Shown piece by piece: positions 42,186 through 49,732 of a DNA stretch of 64,000 nt (position 1 is the first letter of the stretch; each line of letters starts with the position of its first letter). The notes under the pieces were generated by a model. It saw only the letters and a list, made by a program, of their open reading frames with translations, had not been told where the DNA came from and did no database searches. The DNA lies in contig JAEMSV010000002.1 of the NCBI GenBank assembly GCA_016462625.1, positions 1 through 64,000 on the forward strand, written 5' to 3'. Source of the DNA: Solirubrobacteraceae bacterium. GTDB taxonomy: Bacteria; Actinomycetota; Thermoleophilia; Solirubrobacterales; Solirubrobacteraceae. Both the position numbers and the translations under genes were made by a program.

Positions 42186-43002
42186 CGGCCAGCTTCGCAC
42201 GCAGGACAGGACCGAGCTCGGGATCCGTCAGCGCGTACTGCATGAACGCGGCCGCGTAGCTCTCCATGCTGCCGACGTCGTGTCGCGCCTCGCCGTCCCG
42301 CAGCGGGACGCCCACCGCCCGCGCGCCCTCGGCGAGCAGCAGCGCGAGCGCGTCGGTCAGCTGGAGCTCGCCGCCGTGGCCCGGCTCGACCCGCTCGAGC
42401 GCATCGAAGATCGAGAACGGCACGACGTAGCGCGAGGCGATCGCGAGGTCACTGGGAGCATCCGTCGCGGCGGGCTTCTCGACGAGCCCCGCCAGCGGGA
42501 TGACCCCGTCGGACGCGAGCACGCGGCCGGCCGGCTCGGCGACGCCGTACCGCGAGATCTCGTCACCCGGCACCCGCTCGAGCGCGACCGCGATCTCGGC
42601 CTTGCCGTCCTGCGCGGCGGCGAGCAGCCGGCGCATCACGGTCGGGCGGCCGTCGGAGGTCTCCATGAGCGTGTCCCCGAGCGCGATCGCGAACGGCACG
42701 TCGTCGGGGAGCGCGGCGCGCGCGCACGCGATGGCGTCGCCCAGCCCGCGTGGCTCGGCCTGGCGCACGGCCATCACGTCGCACGGAAGATCCTCGAGGC
42801 CGTCGAGGTGATCGACGATCGCCTGCTTCCCGCGCCGCGTGACGAGCACGACCCGCTCGATGCCGGAGTCCGCGAGCTCGCGGACCACGTGCTCGATCAC
42901 GGGCATCCGCGCGACCGGCAGCAGCTCCTTCGGCAGTGCGCGGGTGAGGGGCCGCAGCCGCGTCCCGAGACCGGCGACCGGAACGACGGCGTCGGCGATC
43001 AC
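42178..43002 (-). CDS. galU: UTP-glucose-1-phosphate uridylyltransferase family protein
   Basis: The 274-residue nucleotidyltransferase has the signature AVVPVAGLGTRLRPLTRALP then KELLPVARMPVIEHVV at its N-terminus. Later motifs are EPRGLGDAIACARAAL, FAIALGDTLMET, LAGLVEKPAATDAPSDLAIA and GGELQLTDALALL. These are the GalU active-site segments. It makes UDP-sugar and pyrophosphate from UTP and a hexose-1-phosphate. It is the middle gene of the PAC2-galU-GHMP unit, coupled at both ends. Confidence 0.9.
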   Translation of the reverse strand: MIADAVVPVAGLGTRLRPLTRALPKELLPVARMPVIEHVVRELADSGIERVVLVTRRGKQAIVDHLDGLEDLPCDVMAVRQAEPRGLGDAIACARAALPDDVPFAIALGDTLMETSDGRPTVMRRLLAAAQDGKAEIAVALERVPGDEISRYGVAEPAGRVLASDGVIPLAGLVEKPAATDAPSDLAIASRYVVPFSIFDALERVEPGHGGELQLTDALALLLAEGARAVGVPLRDGEARHDVGSMESYAAAFMQYALTDPELGPVLRAKLADV

Positions 43003-43871
43003 GCGTCGGGGCCGCGCTGGCGCAGGAATCGCTGGAACTCGCGGGCGAGCACGTCACCCGACGGAAGGTCGACGTCCTCGGCGGCCTCTTCCTCTTCGGC
43101 GGCGGCCTGCTCCAGCCGCTCGACGAAGGCCTGGACCTCCGGGTCGCTCTGCACGGCGAGCGAGACCTGGCGGTCGTAGTCGGCCGCGGCCTCCTCGAGC
43201 TCGCCCGCGTCGATCGTCACGCCGACGAGCCCTTCGACCCGGCGGACGAGCGCGAGCGCCGCCTTGGGATTCGGGGCCGCCGCGACGTAGTGCGGGACGC
43301 TCGCCCACAGGCTCGCGCACGGCAGGCCCGTCTCCGCGATCGCGCCGTGCAGGACCCCGGTGATGCCGGTCGGTCCCTCGTAGTTCGTGGGCTGCAGGCC
43401 GAGCCGCTGGACGAGCGCCTCGTCGCTGGCCATGCCGACGATCGGCACCGCGTGGGTGTGCGGGACGTCGGCCAGCAGCGCGCCCATCGAGACGACGAGC
43501 TGGATGTTGAGCACGTCGCACAGCTCCGTGACCAGGCGGCTGAACGACTGCCAGCGCATGGAGGGCTCGGGGCCCTGGAGGAAGATCAGGTCGCGCGGAG
43601 CGCGCGGGATCCGGGCGGCGAGCAGCTCGACCTCGGGCCACTCGATCTCCCGGTGCAGACCGTCGACGAGGCGGACCTTCGGCCGGGTCGACTGGAAGTC
43701 GTAGAACTCTTCCGGGTCGATCGAGAGGAAGCGCTCGGCGCCCAGGGAGGTGGCGAGGTAGCTGAGGGCCGCGGACGCGGCGTCCCCGGCGTCGTTCCAT
43801 CCCCGGAAGGCGCACACCAGTGCTGGGGCACGGAGACCGTCAGGCCGGCTCTCCCATCGCAACGGCGGCAT
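42999..43871 (-). CDS. PAC2 family protein (proteasome-assembly-chaperone-like)
   Basis: The 290-residue protein has the PAC2 fold: ALVCAFRGWNDAGDAASAAL, then a conserved FYDFQSTRPKVRL, DLIFLQGPEPSMRW and VSMGALLADVPHTHAVPI. The C-terminus is an acidic helix (QAAAEEEEAAEDVDLPSGD). PAC2 proteins are common in proteasome-bearing Actinobacteria, but their role is not established. It is the promoter-proximal gene of the unit with galU and the GHMP kinase (ATGA overlap at 42999-43002), and divergent from the YhaM-like gene. Confidence 0.88.
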   Translation of the reverse strand: MPPLRWESRPDGLRAPALVCAFRGWNDAGDAASAALSYLATSLGAERFLSIDPEEFYDFQSTRPKVRLVDGLHREIEWPEVELLAARIPRAPRDLIFLQGPEPSMRWQSFSRLVTELCDVLNIQLVVSMGALLADVPHTHAVPIVGMASDEALVQRLGLQPTNYEGPTGITGVLHGAIAETGLPCASLWASVPHYVAAAPNPKAALALVRRVEGLVGVTIDAGELEEAAADYDRQVSLAVQSDPEVQAFVERLEQAAAEEEEAAEDVDLPSGDVLAREFQRFLRQRGPDA

Positions 43872-43891
43872 CGACCGTCACGATAGAAGAT

Positions 43892-44800
43892 GTGACCGTG
43901 CCCGCCCCGAATCCGAGCGCCTCTCCTGCGCCGACCATCGCCGAGCTGCGCGCCGGCCAGGAGCTGGAGGGCGTGTTCGCGTGCTCGCGCAAGGACCGCC
44001 TGACGACGCGCACCGGCGCGCCGTACCTGGCGGTGGAGCTCCGCGACCGGACCGGCACGCTCGCCGCGCGGGCGTTCCGCGACGCCGACGTGCTGACCGG
44101 GCGGTTCGACCGCGGCGACCTCGTCCGCGTGACGGGCCGGGTCGAGCGGTTCCGCGACGAACTGCAGCTGGAGCTGCGGACCATCGCTCGGGTGGATCCC
44201 GGGACGGTCGACCCGGGGTCGTTCCTCCCGCAGGCCTACCGCGACCTCGATGAGCTCGACGGCTTCCTCGAGCATCTCGCCTCAGAGGTGTTCAACCCCG
44301 GCGACGTCGGCCTGCTCGGCCTGATGCTCACCGACGACGCGCTGCGGACCGAGTGGCGCCGCGCCCCGTGCACCCGCAACGGCCACCACGCCTACCTGGG
44401 CGGGCTGCTGGAGCACACGGTCGCGGTCGGCACCCTGGCGCTGGAGGTCCGCCAGCTGCACCCGCGGCTCGACAGCGACCTGCTGATCACCGCCGCACTG
44501 GTGCACGACCTCGGCAAGACGCGCGAGTTCACCTACGGCGCGGAGATCGGGCTCTCCGACGAGGGCCGGCTGCTCGGCCACATCGAGCTGGGGCTGCGGA
44601 TCCTGCGCGAGTACGCGGAGCGGGTGCCGGCTTTGGAGTCGGAGCGGGAGCTCGCGATCGCCCATTGCGTGCTGACCCACCACGGCCCCGACCCTGCGCC
44701 GGGCCGCCGCTTCGCCTCGGCGGAAGCGTTGGCGCTGGCCCGTATCAACTCGCTCGATGCGACGGTGAAGGGCGCGCTGGAGCACGGGCTGAACCCGTAG
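43892..44800 (+). CDS. OB-fold/HD-domain 3'-5' exoribonuclease (YhaM-like)
   Basis: From GTG 43892 (or GTG 43898) the product has about 300 residues. An N-terminal OB fold (YLAVELRDRTGTLAARAFRD, GDLVRVTGRVERFRDELQLE) is followed by an HD domain: NGHHAYLGGLLEHTVAVGTL, TAALVHDLGKTREF, and GHIELGLRILRE with a later THHGPDP. This is the YhaM/CBF1 layout, which degrades single-stranded RNA or DNA with Mn2+. There is no ribosome site, and the GATAGAAGAT segment just upstream suggests a leaderless mRNA. It is followed by the second copy of the dispersed palindrome. Confidence 0.85.
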   Translation: MTVPAPNPSASPAPTIAELRAGQELEGVFACSRKDRLTTRTGAPYLAVELRDRTGTLAARAFRDADVLTGRFDRGDLVRVTGRVERFRDELQLELRTIARVDPGTVDPGSFLPQAYRDLDELDGFLEHLASEVFNPGDVGLLGLMLTDDALRTEWRRAPCTRNGHHAYLGGLLEHTVAVGTLALEVRQLHPRLDSDLLITAALVHDLGKTREFTYGAEIGLSDEGRLLGHIELGLRILREYAERVPALESERELAIAHCVLTHHGPDPAPGRRFASAEALALARINSLDATVKGALEHGLNP

Positions 44801-44806
44801 GAATCG

Positions 44807-44854
44807 TCGAACGTTGAGATTCCGGGGTCAGAGCCCCGGAATCTCAACGTTCGA
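44807..44854. repeat. Dispersed palindromic repeat, copy 2
   Basis: Perfect 21-base arms (44807-44827 and 44834-44854) flank TCAGAG. The core is ATTCCGGGG TCAGAG CCCCGGAAT. It starts 6 bases after the YhaM-like stop. Its loop region supplies the stop codon (44828-44830) of a minus-strand frame. It matches copy 1 (893-938) at 42 of 46 positions. Confidence 0.9.
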
Positions 44855-45136
44855 TCTGGGCCGGCACCCTGCAGTTCCGCATCCCGCAGGAAGCCCTCGC
44901 GCGTGAGCGTGGCGCAGTTCACGCACGCGGCGCGGCACGACCCCGACCGAGTCGCCCCACAGCACGAGCAGGACCACGGCGAGATAGCCGACGGGCAGCA
45001 GGAGCGCGACCCAGATCGACGCGACCGCGGCGATGCGGATCCGGGCCGGATCGAGACCGACCAGCCAGCCGAGCCCTGCGGTCAGAGCGGCGACGGCGAG
45101 CAGCGAGACGAACACGCGCCCAACGGTACACCGCAT
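44828..45136 (-). CDS. Second part of an out-of-frame membrane protein gene
   Basis: From ATG 45136 this frame encodes 102 residues beginning RCTVGRVFVSLLAVAALTAG. It has two clear membrane helices, the second being IWVALLLPVGYLAVVLLVLW. Third-position GC is high until about 44950, then falls. A different frame then reads CRAACVNCATLTREGFLRDA with high third-position GC, so the true C-terminus is probably in that third frame. The annotated stop is inside the dispersed palindrome. It is either an independent small membrane protein or the 3' half of a frameshifted gene with 45515. Confidence 0.5.
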   Translation of the reverse strand: MRCTVGRVFVSLLAVAALTAGLGWLVGLDPARIRIAAVASIWVALLLPVGYLAVVLLVLWGDSVGVVPRRVRELRHAHARGLPAGCGTAGCRPRSNVEIPGL

Positions 45137-45515
45137 TTTGGTGTGAATCCGGGAAGAACCCCACGAAGAAGGCCGGGACGCCCAGCACCACGCATGCGAC
45201 GACGACGGCGGCAACTTGGGCCCACACGCGCTCCAAGACGCGGCCGATGCCCCAGCCCACCGCGAAGCAGACCACGATCGCGATCAGCAAGAGCACCCAG
45301 ACCGCCGTGAGGCCGCTCAGGGTGTGGTCCGCGGACACATCCTGCTGTCGCTGCTGAACGGACAGCACGAACGTCACGGGCACGATCGCGATGAGGATTG
45401 CCACCGTCCCGACGAGCCAGCGCCGCCGACCGCCCGCGCCGACAACCCGACCGAGCAGCAGGCTGCCCGGCATCGCAACGAGCGCGAGCAGCCACATCAC
45501 GGAATCCATCCTCAT
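44919..45515 (-). CDS. Membrane protein, C-terminal third apparently out of frame
   Basis: ATG 45515 overlaps the M48 peptidase stop (ATGA). The first 127 residues contain about four membrane helices (WLLALVAMPGSLLLGRVVGA, LVGTVAILIAIVPVTFVL, VWVLLLIAIVVCFAVGWGIG, VAAVVVACVVLGVPAFFVGF). After FFPDSHQN the frame turns into an Arg-rich shadow (ARVRLAARRRRSDRRARLAG) while a neighbouring frame becomes hydrophobic. This points to a frameshift or lost stop near 45120-45140. I do not recognise the family. Confidence 0.55.
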   Translation of the reverse strand: MRMDSVMWLLALVAMPGSLLLGRVVGAGGRRRWLVGTVAILIAIVPVTFVLSVQQRQQDVSADHTLSGLTAVWVLLLIAIVVCFAVGWGIGRVLERVWAQVAAVVVACVVLGVPAFFVGFFPDSHQNAVYRWARVRLAARRRRSDRRARLAGRSRSGPDPHRRGRVDLGRAPAARRLSRRGPARAVGRLGRGRAAPRA

Positions 45516-46495
45516 TCCTTGCGCAGCCACTCCGCGAGCTTCTCGCCCGTGCTCTGCACCTGCCCGCTCGCGTCGACCATCAGCTGCCGGAACCGCTCGG
45601 TGTAGTGCTCGGTCGCCGCGGCGGTCTCCTCACGCACCGGCGGCTCCTCGCCGCGCTTGACGTACTCGCCGCCGATGATCCGGTTGTAGTCACCGCTCTG
45701 CACCCACTTGTGGATCTCGTGCGCGCGCTTGACCGGCGGCGAGTGGGTCTGGCCGAGCTCGGTCATGAGCTTGCGGATCCGGTCGAACCCGTCGCCGCCC
45801 TCCCGGTAGTCCTGCGCCTGGCGCAGGAACGCGTCGAGGTTCAGCCGCTCGGACGGGAGGCCCGCCGAGATCGCCATGAGCGTCCGGCTGGTGAGCAGCG
45901 GGTCGCGCGTCACGATCGTCGCGCACCGGTCGCAGCTGTACTCCGCGGCGCGGTACCACTCCAGCAGCGCGTACCGGATCCCGAGCAGCGGCAAGCCGGC
46001 GAAGATCGGCAGCGCCCGCATGCCGAGATCGAGCAGGATCGCGAGCGCCGTCTGGTACATGACATGGCCCGAGAGGATGTGGCCCGCCTCGTGGGCGAGG
46101 ACCATCTCGAGCTCGTCGTCGTCGAGGATCTGCGCGGCCTCGCTGCTGACCACGACGATCGGCTTCTTCGCGCCCATCGCCATCGCGTTGGGCAGCGGCG
46201 ACATCCCGACGTAGAGGTCGGGGCGGTCCTCGATGTCGAGGACCGTGCAGACGCGGACCCAGCGCTGGTGCAGCTCGGGCAGCTGGTCCGGGCCGACCTT
46301 CAGCGAGGCCGACAACGTGCTCTGGCGGATCGCGCGCTCGTAGCCGAACTCGATGAGGCGCTTGATGACGGTCTCGAGCATCGGGATCGAGCCGAGCGCC
46401 GCGGTGGCGGCGCGGTCGGCCGGATGCTCGAAGGCCTTCGAGGAGATGTTCGGGAGGCGGTAGCCGTCCGCGGGAAGATCGGAGGTGGCGGTCAC
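45512..46495 (-). CDS. M48-family zinc metallopeptidase
   Basis: The 327-residue protein starts at GTG 46495. The zinc site HEAGH is in LEMVLAHEAGHILSGHVMYQ, and the third ligand lies in the YRAAEYSCDRCATIV segment. A hydrophobic region (ALAILLDLGMRALPIFAGLP) suggests membrane association. N-terminal residues about 1-110 include VRVCTVLDIEDRPDLYVGMS, typical of the HtpX/M48 actinobacterial type. It may degrade or process membrane or surface proteins. It lies 10 bases after the SGNH gene in a multi-gene operon. Confidence 0.88.
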   Translation of the reverse strand: MTATSDLPADGYRLPNISSKAFEHPADRAATAALGSIPMLETVIKRLIEFGYERAIRQSTLSASLKVGPDQLPELHQRWVRVCTVLDIEDRPDLYVGMSPLPNAMAMGAKKPIVVVSSEAAQILDDDELEMVLAHEAGHILSGHVMYQTALAILLDLGMRALPIFAGLPLLGIRYALLEWYRAAEYSCDRCATIVTRDPLLTSRTLMAISAGLPSERLNLDAFLRQAQDYREGGDGFDRIRKLMTELGQTHSPPVKRAHEIHKWVQSGDYNRIIGGEYVKRGEEPPVREETAAATEHYTERFRQLMVDASGQVQSTGEKLAEWLRKE

Positions 46496-46505
46496 CGCTC
46501 AGATC

Positions 46506-47372
46506 CTACGGAGCAGCGGCCACTGCCCTCAGCACAACGTCCGCCATGCCCCGCTCGCCCTGGTAGCTCGGATGGAACACGTTGAAGGCGCGCGCCGGCA
46601 GCGCCTCGACCCAGCGCCGCGAGACCTGGCGCTGACACGCGTCGTGGCCCAGGCTCGCGGCCTCGACGTCCGCGTGCACGGCCCCGAAGGCGTCCCCGGT
46701 CTCGCGGATCGCCCGGCTGAGCTCGTGCTGGATGCCCTCCAGCCACGGAGCGTCCCCACTCGCGACCGGCACGACCGGCCAGCACCGGCGGGGATCGGGC
46801 GGGAGGAAGCGCGGGGCGCTCACGGTGACGATCAGCGCCCGAGGCGACCGCGCGCGTATGCCGGCGAGCACCGCCGTGAGCTTGGGCCGGAGCTCCACGA
46901 TGCGCGCGCGCACGAGGTCGACCCCGTTGCGCACGTAGCGGTTGCGGCACTTCGTCCCCGTCGGCAGCGCCGACAGGCAGTCGCCGACGATCGTGGTGAA
47001 GCCGATGTCGTTGCCGCCGATCCCGACCGTCACGAGCGCGGTGTCGGCGCGCAGCGCGTCGAACTGCGGGCCGTTCTCCACGGTCTTGTCGTCCCAGGAG
47101 AGGATCTGCCGCGCGGTCATGTCCCTCGTCTGCGCGCCGCTGCACGTCTCGTCGGTGAAGGCCGGGAGCTTCAGCGCCCGCTGCACGAGCTTCGGGTAGT
47201 TGCGGGTGCTCTGAAAGCACGTCGGCCCCACCGCCGCCGTGGAGATCGGCAGGAGACCTCCGCCCGCGGCGAAGCTGTCGCCCAGCGCGACGTACCCGCC
47301 CGCAGCGGCGTGAGCCGGCGCCGCGCCGATCGCCAACACGGCGGCGACGAGGAGGCCGGCGGCTCGGCGCAC
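46506..47372 (-). CDS. Secreted SGNH/GDSL hydrolase
   Basis: From GTG 47372 the product has 288 residues: a signal peptide (LLVAAVLAIGAAPAHA), then the catalytic block GGYVALGDSFAAGGG with Ser33, the oxyanion Asn block VTVGIGGNDIGFTT, and the His block FNVFHPSYQGERGM near the C-terminus. Four or more Cys residues (PTCFQS, ETCSGA, GDCLSA, TKCRNR) suggest disulfides as in actinobacterial secreted lipases/esterases. The ester substrate is unknown. It starts 5 bases after the small membrane protein gene. Confidence 0.9.
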   Translation of the reverse strand: MRRAAGLLVAAVLAIGAAPAHAAAGGYVALGDSFAAGGGLLPISTAAVGPTCFQSTRNYPKLVQRALKLPAFTDETCSGAQTRDMTARQILSWDDKTVENGPQFDALRADTALVTVGIGGNDIGFTTIVGDCLSALPTGTKCRNRYVRNGVDLVRARIVELRPKLTAVLAGIRARSPRALIVTVSAPRFLPPDPRRCWPVVPVASGDAPWLEGIQHELSRAIRETGDAFGAVHADVEAASLGHDACQRQVSRRWVEALPARAFNVFHPSYQGERGMADVVLRAVAAAP

Positions 47373-47377
47373 GCGCG

Positions 47378-47566
47378 TCAGACCGCGCCGAGCGCGATGA
47401 GCCAGATCAGCCCGGAGACGAGCGAGACGAGCAGCAGGTAGATGCCCATCTCGCGGTCGTTCTCGATGAACCGCCACAGCGCGAGGAAGATCCCTGCCAG
47501 CGGCAGGACGATCGCGATGGCGTACGGGAAGAAGGCGACGAGCCGTTCCTTGATCGATTCGTTCAT
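47378..47566 (-). CDS. Small two-helix membrane protein
   Basis: The 62-residue protein has two membrane helices (AFFPYAIAIVLPLAGIFLAL and MGIYLLLVSLVSGLIWLIAL) joined by a short charged loop (WRFIENDRE). I do not recognise a function. The ATG overlaps the stop of the TSUP half gene (ATGA), so it belongs to the same operon. Confidence 0.85.
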   Translation of the reverse strand: MNESIKERLVAFFPYAIAIVLPLAGIFLALWRFIENDREMGIYLLLVSLVSGLIWLIALGAV

Positions 47567-47955
47567 CGCGCGGGAGTATCGCCGGTCGGGGCCTGCGGGG
47601 TCCGCAGGGCGTCACGGGCGAGATGCGCGGCGACGTACACCAGGAGCGCCGCGAACCCGAGCTCCAGCGCCCGCTCGGGGACCGCGTTGGCGACCACGAC
47701 GCCGCCGACCGCCCCGGCGATCGCCAGGACCCCGAGCAGGAGCGCGTCGCGGTCGCGCACGTTGCCGTAGCCGCGCTGCCGCCACGTGCCGACCAGGGCG
47801 ACGGGCACGATCGCGAGCAGCGACGTCGCCTCGGCCTCGACCTGGCCGAGCCCGACGAAGAGCGTCAGCGCGGGGACGAACAGCGAGCCGCCGCCCACGC
47901 CGAGCATTCCGGCGATCACGCCGGCCAGCACGCCGATGAGAACCGCCTCGATCAC
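47563..47955 (-). CDS. TSUP (TauE/SafE) permease, C-terminal-half-like protein
   Basis: From GTG 47955 the product has 130 residues and four predicted helices. It begins IEAVLIGVLAGVIAGMLGVG then GGSLFVPALTLF, the TauE/SafE repeat motif. Normal TSUP transporters have about 250 residues with two such repeats in one chain; here only one is present. The gene overlaps its upstream partner by GTGA, so the two products probably assemble. TSUP proteins export sulfite, sulfoacetate or other organosulfur anions. Confidence 0.85.
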   Translation of the reverse strand: MIEAVLIGVLAGVIAGMLGVGGGSLFVPALTLFVGLGQVEAEATSLLAIVPVALVGTWRQRGYGNVRDRDALLLGVLAIAGAVGGVVVANAVPERALELGFAALLVYVAAHLARDALRTPQAPTGDTPAR

Positions 47956-48323
47956 CCGATCACCATCTGCACGGCGACACCCACGAGCACAACGCTGAAC
48001 GCCAGCGCGATCGCCTTCTGCGGCACCCGCTGCTGCAGCCACGTCCCGGCGAGCACGCCGCCGATTGCGGGAATTCCGACGAGCAGCCCGTCGGCGAAGT
48101 CGACGTTGCCGTAGCCCGCGTGCGTCGCCACGCCGACGGCCGCGATGAGCACGATCGCCGCGAGCGACGTGCCGGTCGCTTCGCGCGCCTCGTAGCCCAT
48201 CCACACCATCAGCAGCGGCACCATCACGACCCCGCCGCCGACCCCGAACAGGCCGCTGAACAGGCCCGCGAGGGTCCCGATGACCGCCAGCCTGGCGGTC
48301 CTTCCCGCGGGGGTCGCGACCAT
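47952..48323 (-). CDS. TSUP (TauE/SafE) permease, N-terminal-half-like protein
   Basis: From ATG 48323 the product has 123 residues with about four helices. The TSUP motif is LAVIGTLAGLFSGLFGVGGG then VVMVPLLMVWMGY. ATG 48323 is selected because a TAGTAT box lies exactly 7 bases upstream (leaderless); ATG 48332 is less likely. It is the first gene of a coupled operon running through the other TSUP half, the small membrane protein, the SGNH hydrolase, the M48 peptidase and the odd membrane gene. Confidence 0.85.
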   Translation of the reverse strand: MVATPAGRTARLAVIGTLAGLFSGLFGVGGGVVMVPLLMVWMGYEAREATGTSLAAIVLIAAVGVATHAGYGNVDFADGLLVGIPAIGGVLAGTWLQQRVPQKAIALAFSVVLVGVAVQMVIG

Positions 48324-48329
48324 GCGCGG

Positions 48330-48336
48330 CATACTA
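48330..48336. promoter_or_regulatory. Back-to-back -10 boxes between TSUP and trehalose-phosphatase genes
   Basis: CATACTA reads CATACT on the plus strand, 7 bases before ATG 48343, and TAGTAT on the minus strand, 7 bases before ATG 48323. Both mRNAs would start at their start codons. The seven bases are identical to those at 25005-25011. Confidence 0.55.
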
Positions 48337-48342
48337 GGTGCG

Positions 48343-49143
48343 ATGCCTCCCGCCGCCACGCTCGCCGAGGCGCTCGCGCCTCTCCGGGCGGACCCGTCGC
48401 AGTCCGCCGTGCTGCTCGACATCGACGGCACGCTCGCGCCGATCGTGCGCCATGCCGACGACGCGCATGTGCCCGAGTCGACGCGGACCGCGCTGATCGC
48501 GGTCGCGCGGATGTACGCGGTCGTCGCGTGCGTCAGCGGCCGCCAGGCGTCGGTCGGGCGCCGCATCGTCTCGCTCGGCCAGATCGCCTACATCGGCGGC
48601 CACGGCTCCGAGCTGCTGCTCCCCGGCGGGGGCGGTGTGGAGATCGACCGCGAGGTCGCCGCCTACACCGAGCGCGTCAAGCGGTTCATCGCCCAGCTGG
48701 ATCAGTCCGTGCTGCACCACGAGCGCATCCGCGTGGAGGACAAGCAGGCGATCGCCGCGCTGCACTGGCGCGGCGCACCCGACGAGGCGAGCGCCGAGGA
48801 GATCGTCCGGGGCATCGCCCATGACGCAGAGGCCGCCGGGTTCGCCATCCACTGGGGCAAGAAGATCCTCGAGATCCGGCCGCCCGTGGAGATCAGCAAG
48901 GGCCGCGGGATCAAGCGCCTCCTGCGCGACCGCGATCTCACCGCCGCGGTCTACGTCGGCGACGACCGCACCGACCTCGACGCCTTCGCCGGGCTGCGCG
49001 ACCTCGTCGAGCACGGACGGCTCGGCACCGCGGTGTGCGTCGGCGTGACATCGGACGAGACGCCGCCCGAACTCCGCGAGCAGGCCGATGTGCTCATCGA
49101 CGGGCCGCCCGGCGTGCGCGAGCTGCTCGAGGCGCTGACCTGA
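48343..49143 (+). CDS. otsB: Trehalose-6-phosphate phosphatase
   Basis: The 266-residue HAD enzyme has motif I VLLDIDGTLAPIVRHADDA, motif II in VVACVSGRQ, GHGSELLLPGG, the Lys region HWGKKILEIRPPVEISKGRG and the metal Asp pair VYVGDDRTDLDAFAGL. It dephosphorylates trehalose-6-phosphate to trehalose, an osmoprotectant. No OtsA partner is nearby. It starts leaderless from the shared divergent promoter and is followed after 6 bases by a membrane protein gene. Confidence 0.9.
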   Translation: MPPAATLAEALAPLRADPSQSAVLLDIDGTLAPIVRHADDAHVPESTRTALIAVARMYAVVACVSGRQASVGRRIVSLGQIAYIGGHGSELLLPGGGGVEIDREVAAYTERVKRFIAQLDQSVLHHERIRVEDKQAIAALHWRGAPDEASAEEIVRGIAHDAEAAGFAIHWGKKILEIRPPVEISKGRGIKRLLRDRDLTAAVYVGDDRTDLDAFAGLRDLVEHGRLGTAVCVGVTSDETPPELREQADVLIDGPPGVRELLEALT

Positions 49144-49149
49144 CGCGCC

Positions 49150-49686
49150 GTGCGCTTCGCTGAGTTCCTCAAAGCCACCGTCCTGCTCTGCGCCGGCTCC
49201 GCCACCGCGCTGGCGCTGGTCGCCGCCCTCGCCGGCGGCGAGCAGCAGCTCGGGTCGCGCTTCGCGACGTTCCTGGCCGCGTGGTGGGTCGTGGCGACCC
49301 TCATCGGCTCGTGGCTCGGCCGGCGGGCGGAGACCACCCCGCCGATCGCCCGGCTGCTCGGCACCGCGCGTTCGGCGAACTCGCTCCCCGAGATGCACCC
49401 CGGCCGGATGCTGCTCAACCGGCTCTGGCCGCTGGTGGCCACCACGATCCTGGGCATCGGTCTGGCGTTCCTGGCCCCGCAGATCCCTGGGATCGCGGCC
49501 GGCTTCGCGATCATCTGGGCCCTCGCGTGGCGGCGCCAGCACAGCGCCGTGAGCGCGATCGAGCACCGCGACGGCGTGGAGTTCTATCTCGAGCGCACGC
49601 CGCCCGGGAAGTCGATGCAGCTCGTCCGGGTTCCCGGGCTGAAACGGGACCTCTCGTCCATCAGCCGGACCGGCGCATCAGTCTGA
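49150..49686 (+). CDS. Membrane protein of unknown function
   Basis: The 178-residue protein from GTG 49150 has about three to four membrane segments (ATVLLCAGSATALALVAALA, FATFLAAWWVVATLIGSWLG, LWPLVATTILGIGLAFLAPQ, AGFAIIWALAWRR) and a basic cytoplasmic C-terminus (YLERTPPGKSMQLVRVPGLK). I do not recognise the family. It lies 6 bases downstream of otsB and is probably co-transcribed. Confidence 0.8.
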   Translation: MRFAEFLKATVLLCAGSATALALVAALAGGEQQLGSRFATFLAAWWVVATLIGSWLGRRAETTPPIARLLGTARSANSLPEMHPGRMLLNRLWPLVATTILGIGLAFLAPQIPGIAAGFAIIWALAWRRQHSAVSAIEHRDGVEFYLERTPPGKSMQLVRVPGLKRDLSSISRTGASV

Positions 49687-49732
49687 AGGCCCAACGGTCA
49701 AGGTTCCCTGACACCCTGTCGATACCCGGGAC

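Noticed and set aside
44533..44922. Minus-strand frame starting NCATLTREGFLRDAELQG
   Set aside because: Only the first 20 or so residues look coding; the rest is antisense to the YhaM-like gene. It is treated as the displaced tail of the membrane gene.
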